Below are positions 1 to 8,414 of a DNA stretch of 64,000 nt, in pieces. The DNA lies in contig NZ_JAINRC010000012.1 of NCBI RefSeq assembly GCF_020400655.1, forward strand, positions 186,001-250,000, in the 5' to 3' direction. The position numbers were made by a program, and so were the translations under genes. The notes beneath the pieces are model-generated. The model saw only the letters and a program-made list of their open reading frames with translations. It was not told the DNA's origin and did not search any database. The stretch comes from Streptomyces spinosus (GTDB taxonomy: Bacteria; Actinomycetota; Actinomycetes; Streptomycetales; Streptomycetaceae). Positions within the stretch are counted from its first letter, which is position 1. Every line of letters starts with the position of its first letter.

Positions 1-330
1 TCGGCCCCGCCCGAGATAGAACTGCGCGACCTCTCCGAGGGTCTGGTGCAGCCGGCCGCCGAGGACCCCGAGGTGGTGGTCGAGGTCGGCCCCGGTGGCC
101 GCTGGGTCGCCGAGTACTACCCGCACGACAGCGCCGATGAGCTTCCCGACGGCGGGCTGCGTATCACTCTGCGCACCCCCGAGCCGGCCTCCCTGCGCCG
201 GCTCGCCCTGCGTCTCGGCCGCGACGGCCGGATCGTCTCCCCGCCGGAGCTGGCGGACAGCGCCCGCAGTGCGGCGGCGGAGGCGTTGGCCGCGTACGAC
301 GCCGAGCCGTCGGTGGGCTCCCCGCGGTGA
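1..330 (+). CDS. WYL-domain protein, C-terminal part (PafC-like), partial
   Basis: The reading frame is open from base 1 and ends at a TGA at 328-330, so only about the last 109 residues of a gene that begins outside the window are seen. The fragment has the hallmark of the WYL-domain C-terminal extension: a strand pattern around 'GRWVAEYYPHD', an 'LRITLRTPEPASLRRLALRLG' segment, and a closing 'VSPPELADSARSAAAEALAAY'. WYL proteins are DNA-binding regulators. The position next to tatA-tatC fits PafC, the partner of PafB in the mycolate-less actinobacterial DNA-damage regulator pair. The PafC assignment rests on remembered synteny; membership of the WYL family is firmer. The DNA-binding half is not visible. 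Confidence 0.7.
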   Translation, partial: SAPPEIELRDLSEGLVQPAAEDPEVVVEVGPGGRWVAEYYPHDSADELPDGGLRITLRTPEPASLRRLALRLGRDGRIVSPPELADSARSAAAEALAAYDAEPSVGSPR

Positions 331-454
331 GGCGCGTCCGCAGGGGGGCGGGGAACCGCGCGGCACACCCCCGTGGCGCCGCGCACACGCGACGGCACGA
401 CGCGGCGATCCCAGCGACGCCCCTGGTGAACGACCGGAAGAAGGAGCGAGGCCT

Positions 455-736
455 GTGAGCGAGCGTGCGGGTGAGATGACGGCGGCGACCGCCTTCGCCG
501 GCATGAGACGAGCGGTCCCGGTGATGTTCAGGGCCGGCTGCCCGGACTGCCGCGGCCGCTTCGAACTCGCCGCCGGCGCGCTGCGCCTCGCCATCGGCGC
601 CAGCAGCCGGACGACGTTCTACTCCTTCACCTGCCCCGACTGCGGCGCCGCTGTCCGCAAGCCCGCAGGGGAGCGGATCGTGGAGCTGCTCACCGGCGGC
701 GGGGTGCGGACCCTGCGGCTGCACTCCACGGTGTAG
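455..736 (+). CDS. Small zinc-ribbon protein
   Basis: This is a 93-residue protein. I place the start at GTG 455 because an AAGGAG ribosome site sits at 441-446, 8 bases upstream; a longer reading frame exists but is antisense-like proline/arginine-rich sequence. Two CPDC knuckles, about 37 residues apart (residues about 29-32 and 66-69), form a probable four-cysteine zinc site. Between them lies a hydrophobic, small-residue segment ('LAAGALRLAIGASS'). The gene lies alone between the WYL gene and a small membrane protein. The function is unknown. Proteins of this type are conserved hypotheticals next to tatA in Streptomyces as I recall. It is likely cytoplasmic and may bind nucleic acid or protein. 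Confidence 0.65.
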   Translation: MSERAGEMTAATAFAGMRRAVPVMFRAGCPDCRGRFELAAGALRLAIGASSRTTFYSFTCPDCGAAVRKPAGERIVELLTGGGVRTLRLHSTV

Positions 737-765
737 CCCCCCGCGTCGCCCGTCGGCGGACGGTC

Positions 766-779
766 TAGGCTCGGCGTCA
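766..779 (+). promoter_or_regulatory. Leaderless promoter of small membrane protein
   Basis: A TAGGCT hexamer at 766-771 matches the streptomycete -10 consensus TAGRRT. It lies 7 bases before the ATG at 779, so transcription would begin at the A of the start codon. No ribosome site precedes the ATG. No good -35 box is visible. Confidence 0.5.
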
Positions 780-973
780 TGTTCTGGCCGATGTTCGCGG
801 TAGCGATGGGTTTCCTGGGTGTCGCCGTCCTGGGGGTGCTCGCCGTGCGGGTGTTCCTGGAGGCGCGGCGCCTCGGGGAGCAGGTCGCGGACTCCGCACG
901 CCGTATCAACAGGGCCGCCGAGGATCTGGAGCGGGCGTCCGAGCGCGCGGCCCGCGCCGTGGACGCGCTCTGA
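779..973 (+). CDS. Small single-pass membrane protein
   Basis: This 64-residue protein has an N-terminal transmembrane helix at about residues 3-27 ('MFAVAMGFLGVAVLGVLAVRVF'-like) and an amphipathic, charged C-terminal helix with heptad-like spacing ('RINRAAEDLERASERAARAVDAL'-like). The arrangement suggests an N-out/C-in bitopic protein with a cytoplasmic coiled coil. The gene appears leaderless. It lies upstream of tatA, and its small size and membrane helix plus amphipathic helix superficially recall TatA/TatB, but it has no FG hinge motif. I infer only a membrane-bound protein of unknown function. It resembles short conserved actinobacterial proteins found next to tatAC. Confidence 0.65.
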   Translation: MFWPMFAVAMGFLGVAVLGVLAVRVFLEARRLGEQVADSARRINRAAEDLERASERAARAVDAL

Positions 974-1118
974 GCGGTGCCGGGCGGTGCCCGTGAGACC
1001 GGCGGCGCAAGCGCTTTGCGTCACTTCGCCCTGTCATGCTGCCCTGTGGGACAGGTACGCTGCTGGTCACGGTGTGGAGAACGAGGCCCGCATCGTGGAC
1101 CGGGAGTACGCACGGGGA

Positions 1119-1192
1119 TTGCCTCACGTTTACCCCTGAGCGTTACGATCGCTGCCAGCATGACCATCGGACACATGTCCGACTGGTCGGAC
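1119..1192 (+). promoter_or_regulatory. Candidate tatA promoter and 5' leader hairpin
   Basis: A possible -35 TTGCCT (1119-1124) and -10 TACGAT (1144-1149), 19 bases apart, precede tatA. Downstream, in what would be the 5' leader, GTCCGAC (1177-1183) and GTCGGAC (1186-1192) form a perfect 7-bp inverted repeat with a 2-base centre. Whether this is an operator or an RNA hairpin cannot be told from sequence. The promoter call is weak and the inverted repeat is certain. Confidence 0.35.
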
Positions 1193-1232
1193 AGCACCCC
1201 ACCCAGCCGCCTCGGTGAGAAGGTAAAGACTT

Positions 1233-1514
1233 ATGTTCGGAAGGCTCGGAGCTCCCGAGATCATTCTCATCCTCGTCGTCATCATCCTGCTGTTCGGCGC
1301 GAAGAAGCTTCCGGACATGGCCCGCTCGCTCGGCAAGTCCGCGCGCATCCTCAAGAGCGAGGCCAAGGCGATGAAGGAAGAGGGCGGCAGCACGTCCGCC
1401 CAGCCGCCCACCACGGGCGAGCAGCCCCCGGCGCAGCGCACCATCCAGGCGGCCCCCGGTGACGTGACCAGCTCGCGGCCGGTCAACGAACCGACGGACA
1501 CCACCCAGCGCTGA
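1233..1514 (+). CDS. tatA: Sec-independent protein translocase subunit TatA
   Basis: This is a 93-residue subunit of the twin-arginine translocase, the system that moves folded proteins across the cytoplasmic membrane. Residues about 7-24 form the short transmembrane helix ('PEIILILVVIILLFGAKKLP'), followed by the conserved F-G hinge and 'KKLP', then the amphipathic helix ('MARSLGKSARILKSEAKAM'). The C-terminal third is a proline/threonine-rich tail, as usual in actinobacteria. An AAGG-containing site lies just upstream of the ATG. tatC follows 47 bases later in the same direction, so the two are an operon. TatB is not in this window. Several probable Tat substrates are encoded nearby, such as the GHL10-type hydrolase at 43.5 kb. 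Confidence 0.97.
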   Translation: MFGRLGAPEIILILVVIILLFGAKKLPDMARSLGKSARILKSEAKAMKEEGGSTSAQPPTTGEQPPAQRTIQAAPGDVTSSRPVNEPTDTTQR

Positions 1515-1561
1515 CGCACGGCCGGAAACCCCCGGCCTGCCGCACGAGATGAGGACGTGGG

Positions 1562-2512
1562 TTGCTCAAGCCTGCCCGCAAGAAGGAGAAGGATCCAGAG
1601 GGGCGGATGCCCCTCGCGGATCACCTTCGTGAGCTCCGCAACCGGCTCGCGAAGGCGATGCTGGCCATCGTCATCGTGACGATCGTCGCGGCCTTCTACT
1701 ACAACGACATCATCAACTTCCTGACGAAGCCGATCCTCGACTCGGTCGGCTGCCAGGAGTCCTTCGCCCAGCTGGCGCACTCCGACGGCAAGACCCAGTG
1801 CGCGGAGATCACGATCAACGGTCTCCTCGCGCCGTTCACGCTGGCCCTCCAGGTCTCGCTGATGGCGGGTGTCGTGCTCGCGTCGCCGATCTGGCTGTAC
1901 CAGCTCTGGGCCTTCGTCGCGCCGGGCCTCCACCGTCACGAGAAGAAGTACGCCTACGCCTTCGTCTTCACGGGCGCCCCGCTGTTCTTCGCCGGTGCCT
2001 TCTTCGCGTACAAGGTGCTGCCGACCACCGCGAAGGTGCTGATCGACTTCACGCCGAACGGCGACATCAAGAACCTGCTGCCGCTCGACGACCTGCTCCA
2101 GCTGGTCACCCGCATGGTGATCGTCTTCGGTCTCTCCTTCGAGCTTCCGCTGCTGCTGGTCATGCTCAACCTCACCGGGGTGCTGACCGGCCGGCGCATG
2201 CTCGGCTGGTGGCGGGCCATGATCCTCGGCATCACGGTCTTCGCGGCCGTGGCCACCCCGAGCACCGACCCGCTGTCCATGCTGGCCCTCGCCGGGCCGA
2301 TCTGGGTGCTGTACTTCGGCGCGGTCGGATTCTCCCTGCTCAACGACAAGCGCCGGCGCCGTCGCGAGGCCGCGGGTCCCGCCGACGACGAGGCCTCCGA
2401 GCTCGACCTCACGCCCGAGGACATCGGCGAGGTCGAGCCCGTCCCGGCCGCCCGTGCCCTGCCCGAGCAGGCGAGCACCGACCGGGTCAACGGATACGAC
2501 GACGTGACCTGA
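1562..2512 (+). CDS. tatC: Sec-independent protein translocase subunit TatC
   Basis: This 316-residue polytopic membrane protein is the Tat component that recognises twin-arginine signal peptides. The N-terminus carries the family signature 'MPLADHLRELRNRL', followed by six hydrophobic spans (first at about residues 36-53, last near 245-262). The 'GLHRHEKKYA' cytoplasmic loop and the FSFELP-like 'GLSFELPLLL' segment are also present. The start is a TTG preceded by GAGGACGTGG; the nearby GTG is out of frame. The C-terminal tail of about 55 residues (acidic, proline-rich) is longer than in E. coli but usual for Streptomyces. It is co-transcribed with tatA and ends before a strong hairpin terminator. 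Confidence 0.97.
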   Translation: MLKPARKKEKDPEGRMPLADHLRELRNRLAKAMLAIVIVTIVAAFYYNDIINFLTKPILDSVGCQESFAQLAHSDGKTQCAEITINGLLAPFTLALQVSLMAGVVLASPIWLYQLWAFVAPGLHRHEKKYAYAFVFTGAPLFFAGAFFAYKVLPTTAKVLIDFTPNGDIKNLLPLDDLLQLVTRMVIVFGLSFELPLLLVMLNLTGVLTGRRMLGWWRAMILGITVFAAVATPSTDPLSMLALAGPIWVLYFGAVGFSLLNDKRRRRREAAGPADDEASELDLTPEDIGEVEPVPAARALPEQASTDRVNGYDDVT

Positions 2513-2533
2513 TCCCTCACCGAGCCGCCGCGC

Positions 2534-2564
2534 GATGCCCCCGCCCCCCGAGGACGGGGGCATC
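2534..2564 (+). terminator. tatAC terminator
   Basis: GATGCCCCCG (2534-2543) pairs perfectly with CGGGGGCATC (2555-2564) across an 11-base loop, 21 bases after the tatC stop. There is no T-run, as is common in streptomycetes. Confidence 0.7.
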
Positions 2565-2703
2565 CGTGTTCCCGCGGGCCGTCCGCCGCGATTCTTCCGG
2601 TCTTCTTACCCTCCGGTTCTCTTACCTTCAGGCTGTCGTCCGGAGGGTCATCCGGATAATGATCGTCCTGTTGTCAGCGGGGCCCGGTACGCTCGAAAGC
2701 ACG

Positions 2704-5511
2704 ATGACAGAGGACCTCTCACCGGCCGAGCGGTACGCGGCAGCCCGCAGGCGGGCAGCCGAGCAGGCCACCGCGCTCGCCTCCTTCCGCGAGATGTACG
2801 ACTTCGGCCTCGACCCCTTCCAGATCGAGGCCTGCCAGGCCCTCGAAGCGGGCAAGGGCGTCCTGGTGGCCGCCCCCACCGGCTCGGGCAAGACGATCGT
2901 GGGCGAGTTCGCCGTCCACCTCGCCCTGCGGCAGGGCAAGAAGTGCTTCTACACGACACCCATCAAGGCGCTGTCCAACCAGAAGTACGCCGACCTGTGC
3001 CGCCGCTACGGCACCGGGAAGGTGGGCCTGCTCACCGGCGACAACAGCGTGAACTCCGACGCCCCGGTGGTCGTGATGACCACCGAGGTGCTGCGGAACA
3101 TGCTCTACGCCGGCTCGCAGACCCTCCTCGGCCTCGGCTACGTGGTCATGGACGAGGTGCACTACCTCTCCGACCGTTTCCGCGGCGCCGTCTGGGAAGA
3201 GGTGATCATCCACCTGCCCGAGTCGGTGACCCTGGTCTCGCTCTCCGCCACCGTGTCCAACGCGGAGGAGTTCGGTGACTGGCTGGACACCGTCCGCGGC
3301 GACACGGACGTGATCGTCTCCGAGCACCGGCCCGTGCCGCTGTTCCAGCACGTGCTCGCCGGGCGCCGGATGTACGACCTGTTCGAGGAGGGCGAGGGCC
3401 ACAAGAAGGCCGTCAACCCCGACCTGGTCCGCCTCGCCCGCATGGAGGCCACCCGGCCGTCGTACCAGGACCGCAGGCGCGGACGGTCGATGCGGGAGGC
3501 CGACCGGGAGCGCGAGCGCAGACAGCGCTCGCGCGTGTGGACCCCGGGCCGCCCCGAGGTCATCGAACGGCTCGACTCCGAGGGCCTGCTCCCGGCCATC
3601 ACCTTCATCTTCAGCCGGGCCGCCTGCGAGGCCGCCGTCCAGCAGTGCCTGTACGCGGGCCTGCGGCTCAACGACGAGGAGGCACGTGAGCAGGTCCGCG
3701 CCCTGGTCGAGGAACGCACCGCCTCCATCCCGACCGAGGACCTGCACGTCCTCGGCTACTACGAATGGCTGGAGGGCCTGGAGCGCGGCATCGCCGCCCA
3801 CCACGCGGGCATGCTGCCGACCTTCAAGGAGGTCGTGGAGGAGCTGTTCGTACGCGGTCTGGTCAAGGCCGTGTTCGCCACCGAGACCCTCGCGCTCGGC
3901 ATCAACATGCCCGCCCGCTCGGTGGTCCTGGAGAAGCTCGTCAAGTGGAACGGCGAGCAGCACGCCGACATCACCCCCGGCGAGTACACCCAGCTGACCG
4001 GCCGGGCCGGCCGCCGGGGCATCGACGTCGAGGGCCACGCCGTGGTGCTGTGGCAGCGCGGCATGAGCCCCGAGCACCTCGCCGGGCTCGCGGGCACGCG
4101 CACGTACCCGCTGCGCTCCAGCTTCAAGCCGTCGTACAACATGGCGGTCAACCTGGTCGAGCAGTTCGGCCGGCACCGCTCGCGCGAGCTGCTGGAGACC
4201 TCCTTCGCCCAGTTCCAGGCCGACAAGTCGGTCGTCGGGATCTCCCGCCAGGTGCAGCGCAACGAGGAGGGCCTGGAGGGCTACAAGGCCTCCATGACCT
4301 GCCACCTCGGCGACTTCGAGGAGTACGCGCGGCTGCGCCGCGAGCTGAAGGACCGGGAGACCGAGCTGGCCCGGCAGGGCGCGAGCGAGCGGCGTGCCGA
4401 GGCCGCCGTGGCGCTGGAGAAGCTGAAGCCGGGCGATGTCATCCACGTGCCCACCGGCAAGTACGCGGGCCTGGCCCTGGTCCTGGACCCTGGCCTGCCC
4501 GCGGGCCGGTCCAACGGCCACCGCGGCTTCGACCACCACGACGGGCCGCGGCCGCTGGTGCTGACCGCCGAACGGCAGGTCAAGCGGCTGGCGTCGATGG
4601 ACTTCCCGGTGCCGGTCGAGCCGCTGGACCGGATGCGGATCCCGAAGACCTTCAACCCGCGCTCGCCGCAGTCCCGGCGGGACCTCGCCTCCGCGCTGCG
4701 GACCAAGGCCGGGCACATCCCGCCGGAGCGGGCGCGCAAGAAGCGGTCGCAGGCCGCCGACGACCGTGAGATCGCACGGCTGCGGACGGCGATCCGGGCG
4801 CACCCCTGCCACGGGTGCAACGACCGCGAGGACCACGCGCGCTGGGCCGAGCGCTACCACCGGCTGCTGCGCGACACCTCGCAGCTGGAGCGGCGCATCG
4901 AGGGCCGTACGAACACCATCGCGCGGACCTTCGACCGGATCGTGGCCCTGCTGACCGAGCTGGACTACCTGCGCGGCGACGAGGTGACCGAGCACGGCAA
5001 GCGGCTCGCGCGGCTCTACGGCGAACTGGACCTGCTGGCCAGCGAGTGCCTGCGCGAGCGGGTCTGGGAGGGGCTGGCCCCCGCCGAACTCGCCGCCTGT
5101 GTCTCGGCGTTGGTGTACGAGGCCCGGGTCGGCGACGACGCGATGGCGCCGAAGCTGCCCTCCGGCAAGGCCAAGGCCGCGCTCGGCGAGATGGTCCGGA
5201 TCTGGGGCCGGCTCGACGGGCTGGAGGAGGAGTTCCGGATCAGCCAGACCGAGGGTGTCGGGCAGCGGGAGCCGGACCTCGGGTTCGCCTGGGCCGCGTA
5301 CATGTGGGCGTCCGGCAAGGGGCTCGACGAGGTGCTGCGGGAGGCGGAGATGCCGGCCGGGGACTTCGTGCGGTGGTGCAAGCAGGTCATCGACGTGCTC
5401 GGACAGATCTCCGCCGCGGCTCCCGCGGAGGGGTCGACCGTGGCCAAGGCGGCGCGCAAGGCCGTCGACCAGTTGCTGCGGGGTGTGGTCGCCTACTCGT
5501 CCGTGGGCTGA
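2704..5511 (+). CDS. helY: DEAD/DEAH-box RNA helicase, Ski2/Mtr4 type (HelY-like)
   Basis: This 935-residue superfamily 2 helicase has a Q-motif-like 'FQIEACQALEAGKG', the Walker A 'APTGSGKT' (about residue 58), motif II 'MDEVHY' (about 150), motif III 'SLSATVSN', and motifs V/VI 'TETLALGINMPARSV' and 'QLTGRAGRRGID'. The long C-terminal region contains the arch/DSHCT-type domain ('ECLRERVWEGLAPAELAACVSALVYEAR') found in Ski2-like exosome helicases. I infer ATP-dependent unwinding of structured RNA, probably in RNA decay or ribosome maturation, in the cytoplasm. ATG 2704 is chosen because the preceding in-frame methionines are in non-conserved sequence. The gene is monocistronic, bounded by terminators on both sides. 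Actinobacterial homologues are named HelY. Confidence 0.93.
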   Translation: MTEDLSPAERYAAARRRAAEQATALASFREMYDFGLDPFQIEACQALEAGKGVLVAAPTGSGKTIVGEFAVHLALRQGKKCFYTTPIKALSNQKYADLCRRYGTGKVGLLTGDNSVNSDAPVVVMTTEVLRNMLYAGSQTLLGLGYVVMDEVHYLSDRFRGAVWEEVIIHLPESVTLVSLSATVSNAEEFGDWLDTVRGDTDVIVSEHRPVPLFQHVLAGRRMYDLFEEGEGHKKAVNPDLVRLARMEATRPSYQDRRRGRSMREADRERERRQRSRVWTPGRPEVIERLDSEGLLPAITFIFSRAACEAAVQQCLYAGLRLNDEEAREQVRALVEERTASIPTEDLHVLGYYEWLEGLERGIAAHHAGMLPTFKEVVEELFVRGLVKAVFATETLALGINMPARSVVLEKLVKWNGEQHADITPGEYTQLTGRAGRRGIDVEGHAVVLWQRGMSPEHLAGLAGTRTYPLRSSFKPSYNMAVNLVEQFGRHRSRELLETSFAQFQADKSVVGISRQVQRNEEGLEGYKASMTCHLGDFEEYARLRRELKDRETELARQGASERRAEAAVALEKLKPGDVIHVPTGKYAGLALVLDPGLPAGRSNGHRGFDHHDGPRPLVLTAERQVKRLASMDFPVPVEPLDRMRIPKTFNPRSPQSRRDLASALRTKAGHIPPERARKKRSQAADDREIARLRTAIRAHPCHGCNDREDHARWAERYHRLLRDTSQLERRIEGRTNTIARTFDRIVALLTELDYLRGDEVTEHGKRLARLYGELDLLASECLRERVWEGLAPAELAACVSALVYEARVGDDAMAPKLPSGKAKAALGEMVRIWGRLDGLEEEFRISQTEGVGQREPDLGFAWAAYMWASGKGLDEVLREAEMPAGDFVRWCKQVIDVLGQISAAAPAEGSTVAKAARKAVDQLLRGVVAYSSVG

Positions 5512-5572
5512 CCCGTCCGGCAACGGCGTAGGGCAGAGCCGTGACCGGCTGACGGCGGTCACGGTGGGGGAA

Positions 5573-5604
5573 CGGGGGTCGCACCCGCCGAGGTGCGGCC
5601 CCCG
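5573..5604 (+). terminator. Terminator downstream of helicase gene
   Basis: A 13-bp stem (5573-5585 with 5592-5604, one G-T pair) with a 6-base loop lies about 60 bases after the stop codon of the helicase. It is very G+C rich and is followed by TCGTC. Confidence 0.75.
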
Positions 5605-5902
5605 TCGTCATGTCACCCGGCACGGTGAGCGACGTTCGTACGCCCGTGTGCCGTTACTCCTCGTGTGCGAGTAAGAGCCCAGCGTGCAAAGAGAGTTGAG
5701 AGTACTCCCCTCGCGGGGCGATTTCAGGTGCTTGCCGAATATGACACGGCGATGATCCGGTCGGACTAAGCTCGCCCGCGGCGCACCGAGTTGAGGTGAA
5801 TCGTGCGTCTGTTCCCCAATGCGGAATATATCCCGAACAGTTCCTTGTACCTTCCCCCCACATGCACCCCCGAACCCAGCCGATTCGTCCCAGAAGGCAT
5901 CC
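5605..5902. other. Intergenic region upstream of conservon
   Basis: About 300 bases without a gene, between the helicase terminator and cvnA9. It is noticeably more A+T-rich than the flanks (for example GAATATATCCC near 5822-5832), which fits a promoter and leader. I could not assign a convincing -35/-10 pair. A proline-rich in-frame extension of cvnA9 starts at 5819 but lacks a ribosome site. Confidence 0.4.
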
Positions 5903-7573
5903 ATGGTGAGTGTTCAGAAGCCTCCCGGTCGCCGTGAACGTCCCTATGCGCGCGTGCTGTTGCCGCCGGCCATAGTGATGGCCGCGGCGGCCGGGGCCGC
6001 CGTCGCCCTGGTACCGCCCACGGCCCGGCTCGCCGTCGGCGTGTGCGGAGCGCTGGCCGTCCTGCTGGTCCTCGGCACGGCCGGGGAGGCCGCCCGGCGC
6101 GGCCGTCTGCTCCGCGAGGCGCGGGCCGAACACGCCCGCCACGCCGCGCACCTGGAGCAGCGGATCGCCGCGCACAGCGATCTGATGGAGCGCTTCGCCA
6201 CCGACGTCCTGCCCGCCGGCTTCCACCGGCTGCGCCGCGGCCAGGTGCTGCGGGACGTCGTGCGCGACGTGTTCGACGCGGACCCCGAACTGCGCGGCCT
6301 GCCCGAGGGCTACCGCGAGCTGGTGCGCATCGCGCTGCGCGGCGCCGACCAGGAGATCTCGATGCGCGACGCCACCGAGCGCTCCTTCGTGAGCGTCGCC
6401 CGGCGCGTGCAGGCCATCGTCCACCAGCAGGCGTACGAACTCCGCGAGATGGAGGAGGACCACGGCCGCAACCCCGAGGTCTTCGACGACCTGCTGCGCA
6501 TCGACCACGGCACCTCGCTGATCGGCCGGCTCGCCGACACCATCTCCGTCCTCGGCGGCGGCCGGCCCGGCCGCCAGTGGCCCAAGCCGGTCTCCCTCTA
6601 CAGCGTGCTGCGCGGCGCGATGTCCCGCATCCTGGAGTACCGCCGCATCAACCTCGCCTCGATCGTCAACATCAACATCAAGGGCACCTCGGTCGAGCCG
6701 GTCATCCACGCCGCCGCCGAACTCCTCGACAACGCCACGCGCTACTCACCGCCGTCGACGAAGGTGCACGTCACCGCCGTCGAGGTGCAGGCGGGCGTCG
6801 TCATCGAGATCGAGGACTGCGGCGTCAGCCTCAGCGAGGAGTCCCGCGCCCGCATCGAGCGGATGATCGAGGACGCCAAGAACGGCGAGGACGCGCACAA
6901 CCTCGGCGAGAACCCGCGCCTCGGCCTCGCCGTCGTCGGCCGCCTCTGCAAGCGGTTCGACATGGACGTCTCGCTGCGCGCGTCCGCGTACGGCGGTGTC
7001 CGCGCGATCCTCGTGGTGCCGCGCGTCATGACGACCACCGAGCCCGGCGTCGGCGCCGCGCACGGCATCGGTGCCGCCGCCGCCCAGATCCCCACGGCGG
7101 ACGCCGTCGAGGGTCCCAAGCGCCCGCCCAAGAAGCGCCGCCCCACCAGCCCGAAGATCCCTGCCGGGATCTCGCTGGAGGACGACGTCCCCGAGGTCAC
7201 CGAGTGGACCGCGGGCGGTCTGCCGCAGCGCCGCAGCCGGGTGAAGACCCCGCTCAGCCAGCGGTACGCCGAACAGGCCGCCATCGAACGCGCCGAGCGC
7301 GAGGGCAGGCCGACCATCTGGTCCCAGAAGAAGGCGGAACCGGAACCCGAGCCCGAGATCGACCCCGAGCGCAAGAAGCTCATGGAACGGCCGCCGGGCA
7401 TGTGGATGGAGGCCTTCTGGGACGGTCTGCGCGAGGGCATGCCCCCGGACACCCCCACCCACGAACTGACCGACTTCACGCTCCACCCCACCAAGTACGT
7501 GCATCTGCTCAAGGATTCGGCCGACCCCGTCCAGGGCGCCACCGAGGCCGACGACGAGGGGGACTCCCAGTGA
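5903..7573 (+). CDS. cvnA9: Conservon sensor histidine kinase-like protein CvnA9
   Basis: This is a 556-residue membrane protein. Two transmembrane helices lie near the N-terminus (about residues 16-36 and 40-58). A helical region follows, then a HATPase domain with the N-box 'AAELLDNATRYSPP' (about residue 275) and a 'RLGLAVVGRLCKRFD' lid region. No phosphoacceptor H-box is evident, as is typical of the 'nitrate/nitrite sensor-like' kinases of conservons. The last about 180 residues are charged and disordered. ATG 5903 (or GTG 5906) is preceded by AGAAGG. The start of cvnB overlaps its stop (GTGA). CvnA is thought to work like a membrane receptor for the GTPase encoded downstream. In S. coelicolor the homologous cluster is rarABCDE, which affects aerial growth (recalled). 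Confidence 0.9.
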   Translation: MVSVQKPPGRRERPYARVLLPPAIVMAAAAGAAVALVPPTARLAVGVCGALAVLLVLGTAGEAARRGRLLREARAEHARHAAHLEQRIAAHSDLMERFATDVLPAGFHRLRRGQVLRDVVRDVFDADPELRGLPEGYRELVRIALRGADQEISMRDATERSFVSVARRVQAIVHQQAYELREMEEDHGRNPEVFDDLLRIDHGTSLIGRLADTISVLGGGRPGRQWPKPVSLYSVLRGAMSRILEYRRINLASIVNINIKGTSVEPVIHAAAELLDNATRYSPPSTKVHVTAVEVQAGVVIEIEDCGVSLSEESRARIERMIEDAKNGEDAHNLGENPRLGLAVVGRLCKRFDMDVSLRASAYGGVRAILVVPRVMTTTEPGVGAAHGIGAAAAQIPTADAVEGPKRPPKKRRPTSPKIPAGISLEDDVPEVTEWTAGGLPQRRSRVKTPLSQRYAEQAAIERAEREGRPTIWSQKKAEPEPEPEIDPERKKLMERPPGMWMEAFWDGLREGMPPDTPTHELTDFTLHPTKYVHLLKDSADPVQGATEADDEGDSQ

Positions 7574-7974
7574 TCCAGCAGCGAGGCAACCTGGACTGGA
7601 TGCTCAAGCAGCTGAACGACGGCGTGCCGGGCATCGAGATGATCGTGGTCCTGTCCGCCGACGGCCTGCGCATCGCCCGCTACGGCGGCGACCCCGACGC
7701 CGCCGACCGGGTCGCCGCCGCCTGCGCGGGCGTGCAGAGCCTGGCCGGCGCCATCGTCCAGGAGCTGCCGGGCGCCGGCGACATGAAGACCGTCGTCTTC
7801 GAGATCGACGGCGGCTACTTCTACCTCATGAACGCCGGCCCCAACGCCTACCTCGCCGTGCTCTCCGACGTGACGTGCGAACCGGGGCGGATGAGCGGCA
7901 TGATGCGCGACCTCGTCGTCCGGATCGGCGCCCATCTCACCAGTCCGCCCCGGCGGAACGGGCAGACCGTATGA
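7570..7974 (+). CDS. cvnB9: Conservon roadblock/LC7 protein CvnB9
   Basis: This 134-residue single-domain roadblock/LC7 protein has the conserved opening 'LDWMLKQLNDGVPGIEMIVVLSADGLRIA' pattern (given here as a description of the fold's first helix and strand) and the later 'VVFEIDGGYFYLMNAG' strand pair. Roadblock proteins act as GTPase regulators or scaffolds. In conservons CvnB binds CvnD and CvnA, presumably at the membrane. GTG 7570 overlaps the cvnA stop by 4 bases, and the stop overlaps the ATG of cvnC, so translation of the cluster is coupled. Assignment to the family is clear from length and position in the cluster. Confidence 0.92.
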   Translation: MIQQRGNLDWMLKQLNDGVPGIEMIVVLSADGLRIARYGGDPDAADRVAAACAGVQSLAGAIVQELPGAGDMKTVVFEIDGGYFYLMNAGPNAYLAVLSDVTCEPGRMSGMMRDLVVRIGAHLTSPPRRNGQTV

Positions 7975-8414
7975 CACCTCCACGACGCACGCGGCGCCGG
8001 CCGCAGCCCCCGCCCGCCCCGCAGCCCCCGCGGCTGCCGCAGCCCTCGCGGCCTCCGTCGCGGGACGCGGCGGGGGCCAAGGGACCGGGCGACAACCCGG
8101 AGCGGCTGTACTCCGTCACCGGGTCCGGCGACGGAGCCCGCGCCGAACTCGACCTGGTGACCCTGATCGTGGCGCGCTCCGGGCCCCCGGTCTCCGCCAC
8201 CCCGGAGCAGGCGGCGGTGCTCCGGCTCTGCGGGACCCCCCTGTCCGTGGCGGAGCTGTCCGCCTACCTCCGACTGCCGTTCAGCACGATGACCGTCCTG
8301 CTCACCGAGCTGATCGCGGCCGAACTGGTGCAGGCGCGCGCCCCCATCGTCCGCCAGGCGCTCCCCGACCGTTCACTCCTCGAAGCGGTGATGCATGGAC
8401 TTCAACGGCTCTGA
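7971..8414 (+). CDS. cvnC9: Conservon DUF742 protein CvnC9
   Basis: This 147-residue protein has a proline/arginine-rich N-terminus (about 35 residues), then the DUF742 domain starting around 'RLYSVTGSGDGARAELDLVTLIV'. The second half reads as a winged-helix-like fold ('EQAAVLRLCGTPLSVAELSAYLRLPFSTMTVLLTELIA' region). DUF742 proteins are the third component of every conservon and are thought to be part of the CvnA-B-C-D membrane complex. The ATG overlaps the cvnB stop (ATGA), and the last 20 bases overlap cvnD. The molecular role of DUF742 is not established. Confidence 0.9.
   Translation: MTPPRRTRRRPQPPPAPQPPRLPQPSRPPSRDAAGAKGPGDNPERLYSVTGSGDGARAELDLVTLIVARSGPPVSATPEQAAVLRLCGTPLSVAELSAYLRLPFSTMTVLLTELIAAELVQARAPIVRQALPDRSLLEAVMHGLQRL

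Noticed and set aside
2719..5562. Very long open frame antisense to the helicase gene
   Set aside because: It is a typical codon-bias shadow in G+C-rich DNA: low complexity, no ribosome site and no recognisable domain, opposite a clear helicase gene.
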